64,000 nucleotides of DNA from positions 134,141 to 198,140 of the forward strand of contig CAKVAX010000002.1 of assembly GCA_934725425.1 (NCBI GenBank), given 5' to 3'. The first letter of the stretch is position 1. Each line of letters starts with the position of its first letter. Positions 34,734-42,881 of the stretch are shown here, piece by piece. Source of the DNA: an uncultured Eubacteriales bacterium (lineage in GTDB: Bacteria; Bacillota; Clostridia; Oscillospirales; Acutalibacteraceae). Below the pieces are notes generated by a model. That model had not been told where the DNA came from, made no database searches, and worked only from the letters and a program-made list of their open reading frames with translations. The position numbers were made by a program, and so were the translations under genes.

Positions 34734-34886
34734 ATGGTAAAAAATATTGATAGGATGATTGAATCAGTAATAGAAAGAGAAGACCTAATGAGAGAATTGG
34801 CCGAGCAAGAATCTTATGAAGATGTTTATAATTTTTGTACTTCCATAGAGGACGGATATACGCAAGAAGAATTATTTGAATTTTTA
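34734..34886 (+). repeat. Leader-coding direct repeat, copy B
   Basis: Second copy of the repeat at 33198-33350. The ribosome-site region (GGGAGAGATGA) just upstream is also shared. It points to recent duplication or gene conversion confined to the leader. Confidence 0.9.
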
Positions 34887-36173
34887 GAGGGAGCATACGA
34901 AGATTACGGATACATGCCGTCCGAGCTCGAGGACGCTACTCTGAATTGTGTGGCAGGAGGAAAAGGAAGTTTAAAAGGAAAAATGATGGCCGGAATGCTT
35001 TCGTCTCTTACGTTGTTCCCGGTTAGCGCAGTAGGAACCAGCGCTTTGAATCAAGGGCCTTCTGGTGGAGATGAAAAAAATCCTATCGATATTGTGGATG
35101 GCAAACAAAGTTCAAATATAGGAATAAAGGCACTCTCGGCAATGCGTTCCTATAAATATTTGAAAGGCGGTCCGAACATATTTAAGCCTGTCGATACCAC
35201 AAAAAAATCTCATAGACGTTTAAGGGGAGTCGAAGGCCAGAAAAACGCCAAAGCGCAAATTGAGGCGTACCTTGAAAAAATCGAAAACGAAACTCAGGAA
35301 TGTTTGGAGCAAAATAAAAAATATAATCACGCAGATGTACTTTGTTTTAACGGCGCCAGAGAAAAAGAATGGAGAGAAAGTTTACGCGCGCTAAGAAATT
35401 ATTATAAAACTCGTTTTCATCTCGCTCCGGGCAACCAAGCCGTATGCATAGATATTGTTCAAGGGGCACGGGGAAACAATCCTTCAAAAATCGTTGAAGA
35501 ATTGCTTTCTAAATCTCAGGATTTTGTTCAGAAAGATGGTAAATATTTAGTAGTTATCGAAGATTTGAACGATACTTTTAACAAAGAAATTTATAACGTG
35601 TTTGCCGAAGCAAAAAAATCCGGTATTGTAGAGTTTAACGGTAAAAAATATGATTTATCCAAAGGAATGTTTGTTCTTATCTCATCTGTCGAAGATTCAA
35701 AAAAAGCTTTTTCGGACAACCTTTCTAACGAGGTGCAGGATACACTTAAAGAAGGAATTATAAATTTTGAGGAATATACCCCTTCGGAATATAAAGAAAT
35801 TATCAGAGATAAATTTTTGTTCGAAGAGACACTTATAGAAAGTTACTTAGACAGAAAATTGTTTTTATCCAAGAACAAAGATGAAGAAATATGGGATAAA
35901 TACTCCATGGCTCTAAATATGTTGGACGATTACAAAGAGAATATCAATAAAATCTCTCGTGAATTGTATGATTACATACATTCGCACAGTTATAAGGATA
36001 ATTGCAGCAGGATACCCTCACTTTTATTTAACTGGGAATATATGGAGCTTATTGATAAGCAATCCCCTTATAAATTAATGTTTACATCTGACCAAAAGAA
36101 AGTTGTAGATGAGTTTAAGTCAGAAGCGGATAACGAAATAGATAAAAATAATTTTATAATAAGTAATATATAA
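34734..36173 (+). CDS. Nif11-leader paralogue with degenerate AAA+ domain (2)
   Basis: A 479-residue third member of the cluster, 24 nt after the second. The start is ATG 34734 by homology with the repeat copy and by GGGAGAG 7 nt upstream. The leader ends NCVAGG (Gly 75-76), then SSLTLFPVSAVGTSA. The cargo aligns with the first paralogue at KPVDTT, GQKNAKAQIE and YNHADVLCF, but the P-loop is replaced by NGAREKEWR and the Walker B region reads YLVVIEDLND. The C-terminal 100 residues are helical and lack the shared WGxxATIKD end. It looks like a further decayed pseudo-ATPase. A hairpin follows the stop. Confidence 0.8.
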   Translation: MVKNIDRMIESVIEREDLMRELAEQESYEDVYNFCTSIEDGYTQEELFEFLEGAYEDYGYMPSELEDATLNCVAGGKGSLKGKMMAGMLSSLTLFPVSAVGTSALNQGPSGGDEKNPIDIVDGKQSSNIGIKALSAMRSYKYLKGGPNIFKPVDTTKKSHRRLRGVEGQKNAKAQIEAYLEKIENETQECLEQNKKYNHADVLCFNGAREKEWRESLRALRNYYKTRFHLAPGNQAVCIDIVQGARGNNPSKIVEELLSKSQDFVQKDGKYLVVIEDLNDTFNKEIYNVFAEAKKSGIVEFNGKKYDLSKGMFVLISSVEDSKKAFSDNLSNEVQDTLKEGIINFEEYTPSEYKEIIRDKFLFEETLIESYLDRKLFLSKNKDEEIWDKYSMALNMLDDYKENINKISRELYDYIHSHSYKDNCSRIPSLLFNWEYMELIDKQSPYKLMFTSDQKKVVDEFKSEADNEIDKNNFIISNI

Positions 36174-36178
36174 AATTT

Positions 36179-36215
36179 TCCCGGAGAGTTGCTGTTTTAA
36201 GCACTTTCCGGGAAT
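36179..36215 (+). terminator. Hairpin at the end of the leader-ATPase cluster
   Basis: An 8-bp outer stem (TTCCCGGA / TCCGGGAA) with an imperfect inner stem. The T-tract after it is weak (TTCATTT), so termination is probable but not certain. Confidence 0.6.
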
Positions 36216-36250
36216 TCATTTACAAACTATTTATTTTAGTTCCATTGATA

Positions 36251-37426
36251 TTAACCTATGCGATAATATTTAACGGTTAAAAGTTCTATATACGCACGAT
36301 GGAAATAATCTATTATATAAGCTAACTTATTTTTGTTATCGTAGGCTCTTATTTGACCTGTCATTGTATCGACCATATTTGATATATTTAGATGAGACTC
36401 TGATAATTTTTCTTTTGAAAGATTTGGGTGACAAAGAGGATCTTTTCTCTTGAGTTCATTATACTTCTTTTCAAGCTCCTCACGTTGTGAACCGTAATTT
36501 TTCAGCTCATTACAGAGCTCTTTGAATTCGTTTTTAAGTATTTCGTCTACGAGTGAATTTTCAATCCTTGTTTTTAAATTCATCAGTTTATACAGGTGTT
36601 CATTTACATCTAATGCATTCACAGGATAAAATGCAACATTTTTATAAAATCTTTTTGTATAAACAAATATGTTTCCTATCGTATCAGAGCCTTTGGCTCT
36701 GGCTTTTTTATCATTTTCCATGATTTTATCGAGAGATTTATTTAATTCTGGAATTGTTTCTTTTTTGTATTTGAACATATTGTTGATAATTGTTTCCATA
36801 ATATTTTTGAATTTTTGTTCCGCGTTATCACTTTTACAAAAATCTTGGATATTCATTGACAGGGAGGGCTCTTTTAGAGTGTCTATGTTTTTAATCATGT
36901 TGAGCATCACATTGAAAAATAAGTAATGGTTCTGAGTAGTAAAACCTGGCGTGTTGTCAAATGTGAACTTACAATCTTGAGTAACAATCATTTTTATGAA
37001 TTTTTGTAAGTTGTCGTGATAATTAGAAAAATTCTCGTGTATATTACGCCAAACACAATCTATATATTTTGATTTAGCAATGGATCTTTCTTCGTCATTT
37101 CTTGCATAATAGCATGTTTCCAACCAACGAACGCTGTCTGATTTGTGGACAGGGTGATAATCTTCTTTTTCTAAAAATAATTTTACAAGTCGACGACCGG
37201 CTAATGATGTTTCTATCAAGCATGCTCCAACAGGGATAGCTCCAACAGCGATTGCACGAGCGCATATTTTCCACAAAGCTCTTGGTTCACTTTTCTTGGA
37301 TGTGTTTGAAGATTTTGGTTCGTCACATTGTACTTGTGGAGCATCAGCAAGCAAGTTCGGCATCGAGCTGGACACCAATAAACAACTTAACATTGCAGAA
37401 ATTGCTTTCTTGCTTAAAATATTCAT
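36251..37426 (-). CDS. Exported helical protein of unknown function (391 aa)
   Basis: An unrecognised protein with a signal peptide (basic NILSKK, hydrophobic core, cut after LLA at about 27). A further hydrophobic segment at about 56-75 (ARAIAVGAIPVGACLI) may anchor the protein. The rest (about 85-391) is mostly helical and polar, with a likely coiled stretch at about 300-335 (LKNYGSQREELEKKYNELKRK). No catalytic motif is evident. It faces the leader-ATPase cluster, has its own promoter with TTGATT and TACAAT, and shows the same pattern as the other exported orphans. Function unknown. Confidence 0.72.
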   Translation of the reverse strand: MNILSKKAISAMLSCLLVSSSMPNLLADAPQVQCDEPKSSNTSKKSEPRALWKICARAIAVGAIPVGACLIETSLAGRRLVKLFLEKEDYHPVHKSDSVRWLETCYYARNDEERSIAKSKYIDCVWRNIHENFSNYHDNLQKFIKMIVTQDCKFTFDNTPGFTTQNHYLFFNVMLNMIKNIDTLKEPSLSMNIQDFCKSDNAEQKFKNIMETIINNMFKYKKETIPELNKSLDKIMENDKKARAKGSDTIGNIFVYTKRFYKNVAFYPVNALDVNEHLYKLMNLKTRIENSLVDEILKNEFKELCNELKNYGSQREELEKKYNELKRKDPLCHPNLSKEKLSESHLNISNMVDTMTGQIRAYDNKNKLAYIIDYFHRAYIELLTVKYYRIG

Positions 37427-37458
37427 TAATTGAACCTCCTAATTTTCTTTCTGTAACA

Positions 37459-37487
37459 ATTGTATCACATTTTTTTAACAAAATCAA
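37459..37487 (-). promoter_or_regulatory. Promoter of the exported unknown at 36251
   Basis: On the minus strand TTGATT (37487-37482) and TACAAT (37464-37459), 17-nt spacer, 33 nt before the ATG. Confidence 0.75.
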
Positions 37488-37495
37488 TAATAAAT

Positions 37496-37523
37496 TTAAC
37501 CTTCCAACGAGATGAAAGGTTAA
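37496..37523 (-). terminator. Hairpin downstream of tyrS
   Basis: An 8-bp inverted repeat (TTAACCTT / AAGGTTAA) with a 12-nt loop; on the minus strand the tail is AAATTTATT, so it is only a moderate terminator candidate. Confidence 0.45.
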
Positions 37524-37543
37524 GTTAAAAATTTTAATAGCTA

Positions 37544-38767
37544 TCATTTTAAAATTACTTTTTTAAAAGTCTTTTTTCCTTTTTTTACAACTACGCCATT
37601 GACTAAATTCGATTTATTTATTTCAAAATTTACATCCGATATTTTTTCATTATTTATTGAAATCCCGCCCTGTTGGACTAAACGCCTTGCTTCGCTTTTT
37701 GATGGTGCAATCCCTGCGTTCACAATTAATTCTACAATGTTTAATTTGTCACTTGAAATATTGGAGTTTTCCAACACTACAGTAGGCATATTTTCTTCTG
37801 AATTTTTTTCTCCAAACAAAGCTTTAGAAGTTTCTTGAGCTTTAATTGCTTCTTCTTCTCCGTGAACCAGTTTAGTTACCTCGAATGCCAAAATTTCTTT
37901 TGCTTGATTTATTTTTTCGTCTTTATATTCGGCGTACTCTTTTATTTTTTCTACAGGAATAAAAGTCAGCATGTTCATGCAGTTTATAACGTCTTTATCA
38001 TCAACATTTCTCCAATATTGATAAAACTCATAAGGAGAAGTTTTTTCCTTATCTATCCATAGAGCTCCTTTTTCGGTTTTTCCCATTTTTTTGCCTTCGC
38101 TTGTAGTCAAAAGCTTGAAAGTAAGCCCAAATACCTCTTTTTTGTCCATTTTTCTGGTGAGTTCAATGCCGCCGATTATATTGCTCCACTGGTCGTCCCC
38201 GCCAAGTTCCAACAAGCAGTTGTACTTTCTGTTTAAAATTAAAAAGTCATAACTTTGCATTAACATGTAGTTGAGTTCAAAGAAAGTCAAACCTTTTTCG
38301 AGCCTTTGTTTATAGCATTCTGCCGCAAGCATTCTATTAACTGAAAAATGGACTCCTACTTCTCTTAAAAAGTCAATGTACTTAAGATTTTCCAGCCAAT
38401 CTGCATTATTGACAACAATAGCTTTTCCCGGTGTGAGATCAATAAATTTTGAAGCCTGCTTTTTAAAACATTCTATGTTATGATTAATCTCCTCTTTTGT
38501 GAGCATTTTACGCATATCTGTTTTACCGGACGGATCACCTACAAGACCTGTACCTCCACCAAAAAGAATAATTGGTATATGACCTGCACGTTGAAGGCGA
38601 GCCATTGCCATAATTTGAACAAAATGTCCTACATGAAGGCTGTCTGCTGTTGGTTCAAAACCTATGTAAAAATGAATCTTCTTTTCATTTAAGAGTTCTT
38701 TTACTTTTTCTTCATTTGTAACCTGAGTAATCAACCCTCTGTCGGTCAGTTCCTTATAGATATCCAT
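37544..38767 (-). CDS. tyrS: Tyrosyl-tRNA synthetase
   Basis: A 407-residue class I synthetase that charges tRNA-Tyr. The N-terminal domain has HVGHF (the HIGH motif, about 42-46) and the KMSKS loop appears as KKMGKTEKG at about 230. A C-terminal S4 domain (about 340-407, PSKSEARRLVQQGGISIN) binds the tRNA. Length and order are standard for the TyrS type. Translation starts at ATG with AGAGGTG before it. It is divergently transcribed from rpoB, with about 300 nt between the two starts. A T-box leader is not obvious in that gap. Confidence 0.97.
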   Translation of the reverse strand: MDIYKELTDRGLITQVTNEEKVKELLNEKKIHFYIGFEPTADSLHVGHFVQIMAMARLQRAGHIPIILFGGGTGLVGDPSGKTDMRKMLTKEEINHNIECFKKQASKFIDLTPGKAIVVNNADWLENLKYIDFLREVGVHFSVNRMLAAECYKQRLEKGLTFFELNYMLMQSYDFLILNRKYNCLLELGGDDQWSNIIGGIELTRKMDKKEVFGLTFKLLTTSEGKKMGKTEKGALWIDKEKTSPYEFYQYWRNVDDKDVINCMNMLTFIPVEKIKEYAEYKDEKINQAKEILAFEVTKLVHGEEEAIKAQETSKALFGEKNSEENMPTVVLENSNISSDKLNIVELIVNAGIAPSKSEARRLVQQGGISINNEKISDVNFEINKSNLVNGVVVKKGKKTFKKVILK

Positions 38768-39065
38768 TGTACACCTCTGAAATGTATAAAATTATTCACA
38801 TACTTGTACTTGACACTTATTCAAAAATGTAGTAAAATACAATATTGCATTAATAATACGCGAACGCATTAAAATCAGTTCTATACTATCATGAATTTAT
38901 TGTAAAATCAAGTAGAATTTCATAATTTTTTTAACAAAATAATCTAAAATAAAACTGAAAGAAAATGTGTCGATCGATTATATATTATGATGTATACAGG
39001 ATTGTTATAATTATTTTTTGGCCAATTAATAATTAAAAAATATTGAAATGGAGTGTTTTTTATCT
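38768..39065. promoter_or_regulatory. Divergent tyrS/rpoB intergenic region
   Basis: About 300 nt with no gene. It holds the candidate rpoB promoter at 38809-38837 and a long AT-rich leader to rpoB (about 220 nt). A long untranslated leader is common for rpoB. I see no T-box, no strong hairpin and no second clear promoter. Confidence 0.55.
38809..38837 (+). promoter_or_regulatory. Candidate rpoB promoter
   Basis: A perfect TTGACA at 38809-38814 and TAAAAT at 38832-38837 with a 17-nt spacer, about 230 nt before the rpoB start. It is on the plus strand, facing away from tyrS. Confidence 0.72.
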
Positions 39066-42000
39066 ATGGTAAATGTCAAACCTATTCAACTTGGAAAGAC
39101 TACCAGAATGAGCTTTTCTAAAATTGACGAGGTGATAAAGCTTCCTAATTTGTTAGAAATTCAAAAAAATTCTTACAAGTGGTTTTTAGAAGAAGGTTTA
39201 AAAGAGGTATTTAAGGATGTTTCCGGTATAACTGATTTTACGGGCAATTTAGTTCTGGATTTTGTCGATTATACCATGGACATTAACCACCCCACTTACG
39301 ATATTAAAGAATGTAAAGAAAGAGATACTACATATGCAGCTCCACTCAGAGTTACCGCAAGACTTTTAAACAGAGAAACCGGTCAGGTAAAAGAATCCGA
39401 AGTTTTTATGGGTGATTTTCCTATAATGACCGACAGCGGAACTTTTGTTATAAATGGTGCTGAACGTGTTGTTATATCTCAGCTCGTTAGATCTCCGGGT
39501 ACTTATTTTAAAATGGAATATGACAAAACCGGTAAGGAGCTTTATAGTTCAACCATAATTCCTAACCGTGGTGCGTGGCTTGAATACGAAACCGATTCCA
39601 ATGATGTTATGTATGTTAGAATTGATAAGAACAGAAAAATTCCTCTTACCACATTTATAAGAGCTTTGGGTCTGGGGTCTGACCAAGAAATAACTGAATA
39701 TTTCGGCGAAGATGACCGCATACTGGCTACCATAGAAAAAGATGCATGCAGATCTAAAGAAGAAGCATTATTTGAAGTATACAGAAAGCTTCGTCCGGGT
39801 GAACCTCCTACACTCGAAAATTCTCAGGCTCATTTAAACTCTTTGCTTTTTGATGCAAGAAGATACGATTTATCAAGAGTCGGAAGATATAAATATAATA
39901 AAAAATTAGCCATTTCTCACAGAATAAAAGGACAAGAGCTTTCAAGACCTATCCCTAATCCTGTCACTGGAGAAATTATGGCTGACATCGGAGAAGTTAT
40001 TTCTGAAGAAAAAGCTTTGGAAATCGAAAATGCCGGTGTGTGTATGGCTTATGTAAAAAAAGGCGATAAAGAAATAAAAATAATTTCCAACGGCATGGTT
40101 GACATAACAAAATACGTAAATTTTGATGTTAAAAAGATGTGTGATATAAAAGAAAAAGTAAGATTTAGCATTCTTGCTGAAATTTTGGAATCATGCACAA
40201 CCGAAAAAGAATTGAAATCTGCAATAAGAGACAGAGCAGACGAACTGGTTCCTAAACATATAATAGTAGATGATATTTTTGCTTCGATAAACTACATGAC
40301 ATGCTTGAATAACGGAATAGGTGTAACCGACGATATAGACCACTTAGGAAACAGAAGAATTCGCTCGGTAGGAGAACTTTTACAAAATCAGGTAAGAATA
40401 GGCTTCTCAAGACTTGAAAGAGTAATAAGAGAAAGAATGACCCTTCAAGCTCAAGACCTCGAAGTAATTACTCCTAACGCTTTGATTAATATAAGACCTA
40501 TAGTCGCAGCGATAAAAGAATTTTTCGGTTCATCTCCACTTTCACAGTTCATGGATCAAACCAACCCGCTTTCTGAACTCACTCATAAGAGAAGGTTGTC
40601 AGCTCTCGGACCCGGAGGATTATCCAGGGACAGAGCCGGATTCGAAGTTCGTGACGTTCACTATAGCCACTATGGTCGTATGTGCCCAATCGAAACTCCT
40701 GAAGGACCGAACATCGGACTTATTTCCTACTTATCTACTTTTGCTAAAGTTAATGAATATGGTTTCATAGAAGCTCCTTTCAGAAAAGTTGACAAGTCTA
40801 CAGGAATAGTTACATCCGAAGTCGTTTATATGACCGCCGATGAAGAAGATGAATATATTGTTGCTCAGGCAAACGAGCCTCTTGACGAAGAAGGAAGATT
40901 TGTTCATGCTAAAGTTAATGGCCGTTGCAGAGATGAATTTGTAGAAGTACCTCGCACAGAAGCAGATTTTATGGATGTTTCGCCTAAAATGGTTGTATCT
41001 GTTGCTACAGCTATGATACCTTTCTTGGAAAACGATGACGCCAACCGTGCACTAATGGGTTCTAACATGCAGAAGCAAGCGGTTCCGTTGTTAAAAAGCG
41101 AAGCTCCTATCGTAGGAACCGGTATGGAATATCAAGCCGGGGTAGACTCGGGCGTCTGCGTCCTTTCTAAAGAGGATGGCGTTATAAAGAGTGTAAGCGC
41201 TGATAAGGTCGTCGTTCATTATGATTCCGGAAAAGATGAAGTATTCCACCTTATCAAATTCACAAGGTCGAACCAGAGCACGTGTGTGAATCAGGTCCCG
41301 GTTGTTTCTGTAAACCAAAGAGTTAAAGCCGGCGAAGTTCTTGCGGACGGTCCTGCTACTGACCACGGGGAAATAAGTTTGGGAAAAAATGCTCTGATAG
41401 GATTTATGACATGGGAAGGATACAACTACGAAGACGCAGTTTTGATAAGCGAAAAAGTTGTTCGTGAAGATGTATACACTTCTATTCACATAGAAGAATA
41501 TGAAATAGAGTCCCGAGACACCAAATTAGGGCCTGAAGAAATTACAAGAGATATTCCTAATGTAAATGAAGATTTGCTCAGAGACCTCGATGAAGATGGC
41601 GTTATTCGTGTGGGAGCCGAAGTTCGTGCAGGTGATATCCTCGTTGGTAAGGTAACTCCTAAGGGTGAGACCGAACTTACTGCTGAAGAAAGATTGCTTA
41701 GAGCTATTTTCGGCGAGAAGGCTCGTGAAGTTAGAGATACTTCTTTGAGGGTTCCTCACGGTGAATACGGAATAGTTGTGGATGTAAAAGTTTTCACTCG
41801 TGAAAACAGTAAAGATGAGCTTTCTCCGGGCGTAAACAAAGTTGTAAGATGTTACATTGCACAAAAGAGAAAGATTTCAGTAGGAGATAAAATGGCGGGT
41901 CGTCACGGTAACAAGGGTGTTGTTTCCAGAATTTTACCTGTTGAAGATATGCCTTTCTTGCCAGACGGAACACCTCTTGATATAGTTCTTAACCCACTCG

Positions 42001-42788
42001 GCGTTCCTTCTCGTATGAATATCGGTCAGGTTTTGGAAGTTCACTTGGGATATGCGGCAAAAGCTCTCGGGTGGAAAATAGCTACCCCTGTATTTGACGG
42101 TGCACACGAAGGAGACATATTCCAGTGCTTAAAGGATGCGGGATATAGCGAAAATGGTAAAATGTGGCTAAAAGATGGTCGTACCGGTGAGTATTTTGAT
42201 AATCCTGTTACAGTTGGATATATGTATTATTTGAAACTTCACCACTTGGTTGATGATAAAATCCATGCTCGTTCAACCGGACCCTATTCTCTCGTAACTC
42301 AGCAGCCTCTGGGAGGTAAAGCGCAGTTTGGTGGTCAGCGCTTTGGAGAAATGGAAGTTTGGGCGTTGGAAGCTTATGGCGCAGCTTATACACTTCAAGA
42401 AATTCTTACAGTTAAGTCAGATGACGTTGTTGGTCGTGTGAAAACTTATGAAGCTATTGTCAAAGGTCAAAATATACCTAAACCCGGAATACCCGAGTCG
42501 TTCAAAGTTCTTATCAAAGAGCTTCAGTCTATGGGCCTTGATTTGTCAGTTTTGGATAAAGACAATAATGAAATAGACCTTAAGCGTGATTTTGATGAGG
42601 AAGATGATATGGGGCTTTCAATAGAAAAAGACATTTTAGGCTCGGATATTATAGGCAAAGAAGAAAAGGGCTATAACATGGATGACAATGATTCTAGCGA
42701 AGATTTATATGAAGACGAAACAGATGATATGGATTTTGATGATGATTTGGATGATAGCCTAGATGATGAACTGGATGAAGAATTTTAA
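39066..42788 (+). CDS. rpoB: DNA-directed RNA polymerase subunit beta
   Basis: A 1240-residue RNA polymerase beta subunit. I start at ATG 39066, giving MVNVKPIQLGKTTRMSFSKI, the usual clostridial N-terminus; an ATG six codons earlier is in the TGGAGTG ribosome-site region. All catalytic blocks are present, including the rifampicin region QFMDQTNPLSELTHKRRL with a wild-type sequence, and KIAGRHGNKG-type and GGQRFGEMEVWALEAYGAA motifs. The C-terminus ends in a long acidic Asp/Glu tail. rpoC follows 93 nt later. The usual upstream rplJ-rplL are not in this window, so the operon is split. Confidence 0.97.
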   Translation: MVNVKPIQLGKTTRMSFSKIDEVIKLPNLLEIQKNSYKWFLEEGLKEVFKDVSGITDFTGNLVLDFVDYTMDINHPTYDIKECKERDTTYAAPLRVTARLLNRETGQVKESEVFMGDFPIMTDSGTFVINGAERVVISQLVRSPGTYFKMEYDKTGKELYSSTIIPNRGAWLEYETDSNDVMYVRIDKNRKIPLTTFIRALGLGSDQEITEYFGEDDRILATIEKDACRSKEEALFEVYRKLRPGEPPTLENSQAHLNSLLFDARRYDLSRVGRYKYNKKLAISHRIKGQELSRPIPNPVTGEIMADIGEVISEEKALEIENAGVCMAYVKKGDKEIKIISNGMVDITKYVNFDVKKMCDIKEKVRFSILAEILESCTTEKELKSAIRDRADELVPKHIIVDDIFASINYMTCLNNGIGVTDDIDHLGNRRIRSVGELLQNQVRIGFSRLERVIRERMTLQAQDLEVITPNALINIRPIVAAIKEFFGSSPLSQFMDQTNPLSELTHKRRLSALGPGGLSRDRAGFEVRDVHYSHYGRMCPIETPEGPNIGLISYLSTFAKVNEYGFIEAPFRKVDKSTGIVTSEVVYMTADEEDEYIVAQANEPLDEEGRFVHAKVNGRCRDEFVEVPRTEADFMDVSPKMVVSVATAMIPFLENDDANRALMGSNMQKQAVPLLKSEAPIVGTGMEYQAGVDSGVCVLSKEDGVIKSVSADKVVVHYDSGKDEVFHLIKFTRSNQSTCVNQVPVVSVNQRVKAGEVLADGPATDHGEISLGKNALIGFMTWEGYNYEDAVLISEKVVREDVYTSIHIEEYEIESRDTKLGPEEITRDIPNVNEDLLRDLDEDGVIRVGAEVRAGDILVGKVTPKGETELTAEERLLRAIFGEKAREVRDTSLRVPHGEYGIVVDVKVFTRENSKDELSPGVNKVVRCYIAQKRKISVGDKMAGRHGNKGVVSRILPVEDMPFLPDGTPLDIVLNPLGVPSRMNIGQVLEVHLGYAAKALGWKIATPVFDGAHEGDIFQCLKDAGYSENGKMWLKDGRTGEYFDNPVTVGYMYYLKLHHLVDDKIHARSTGPYSLVTQQPLGGKAQFGGQRFGEMEVWALEAYGAAYTLQEILTVKSDDVVGRVKTYEAIVKGQNIPKPGIPESFKVLIKELQSMGLDLSVLDKDNNEIDLKRDFDEEDDMGLSIEKDILGSDIIGKEEKGYNMDDNDSSEDLYEDETDDMDFDDDLDDSLDDELDEEF

Positions 42789-42799
42789 TTAAATTTGAC

Positions 42800-42824
42800 A
42801 CAGGGAAAATCTGTTTTTCCCTGT
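42800..42824 (+). repeat. Hairpin between rpoB and rpoC
   Basis: A perfect 10-bp stem (ACAGGGAAAA and complement) with a 5-nt loop and no T-tract after it. It looks like a processing or stability element within the rpoBC transcript rather than a terminator. Confidence 0.65.
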
Positions 42825-42881
42825 CGTTCCATTACTTTTATGAACTTTAATGATACATAATAAAAAACAAGGGGTTGCGGT

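Noticed and set aside
38768..38840. T-box or other riboswitch for tyrS
   Set aside because: The gap before tyrS shows no T-box core sequence or hairpins, only the rpoB promoter on the other strand.
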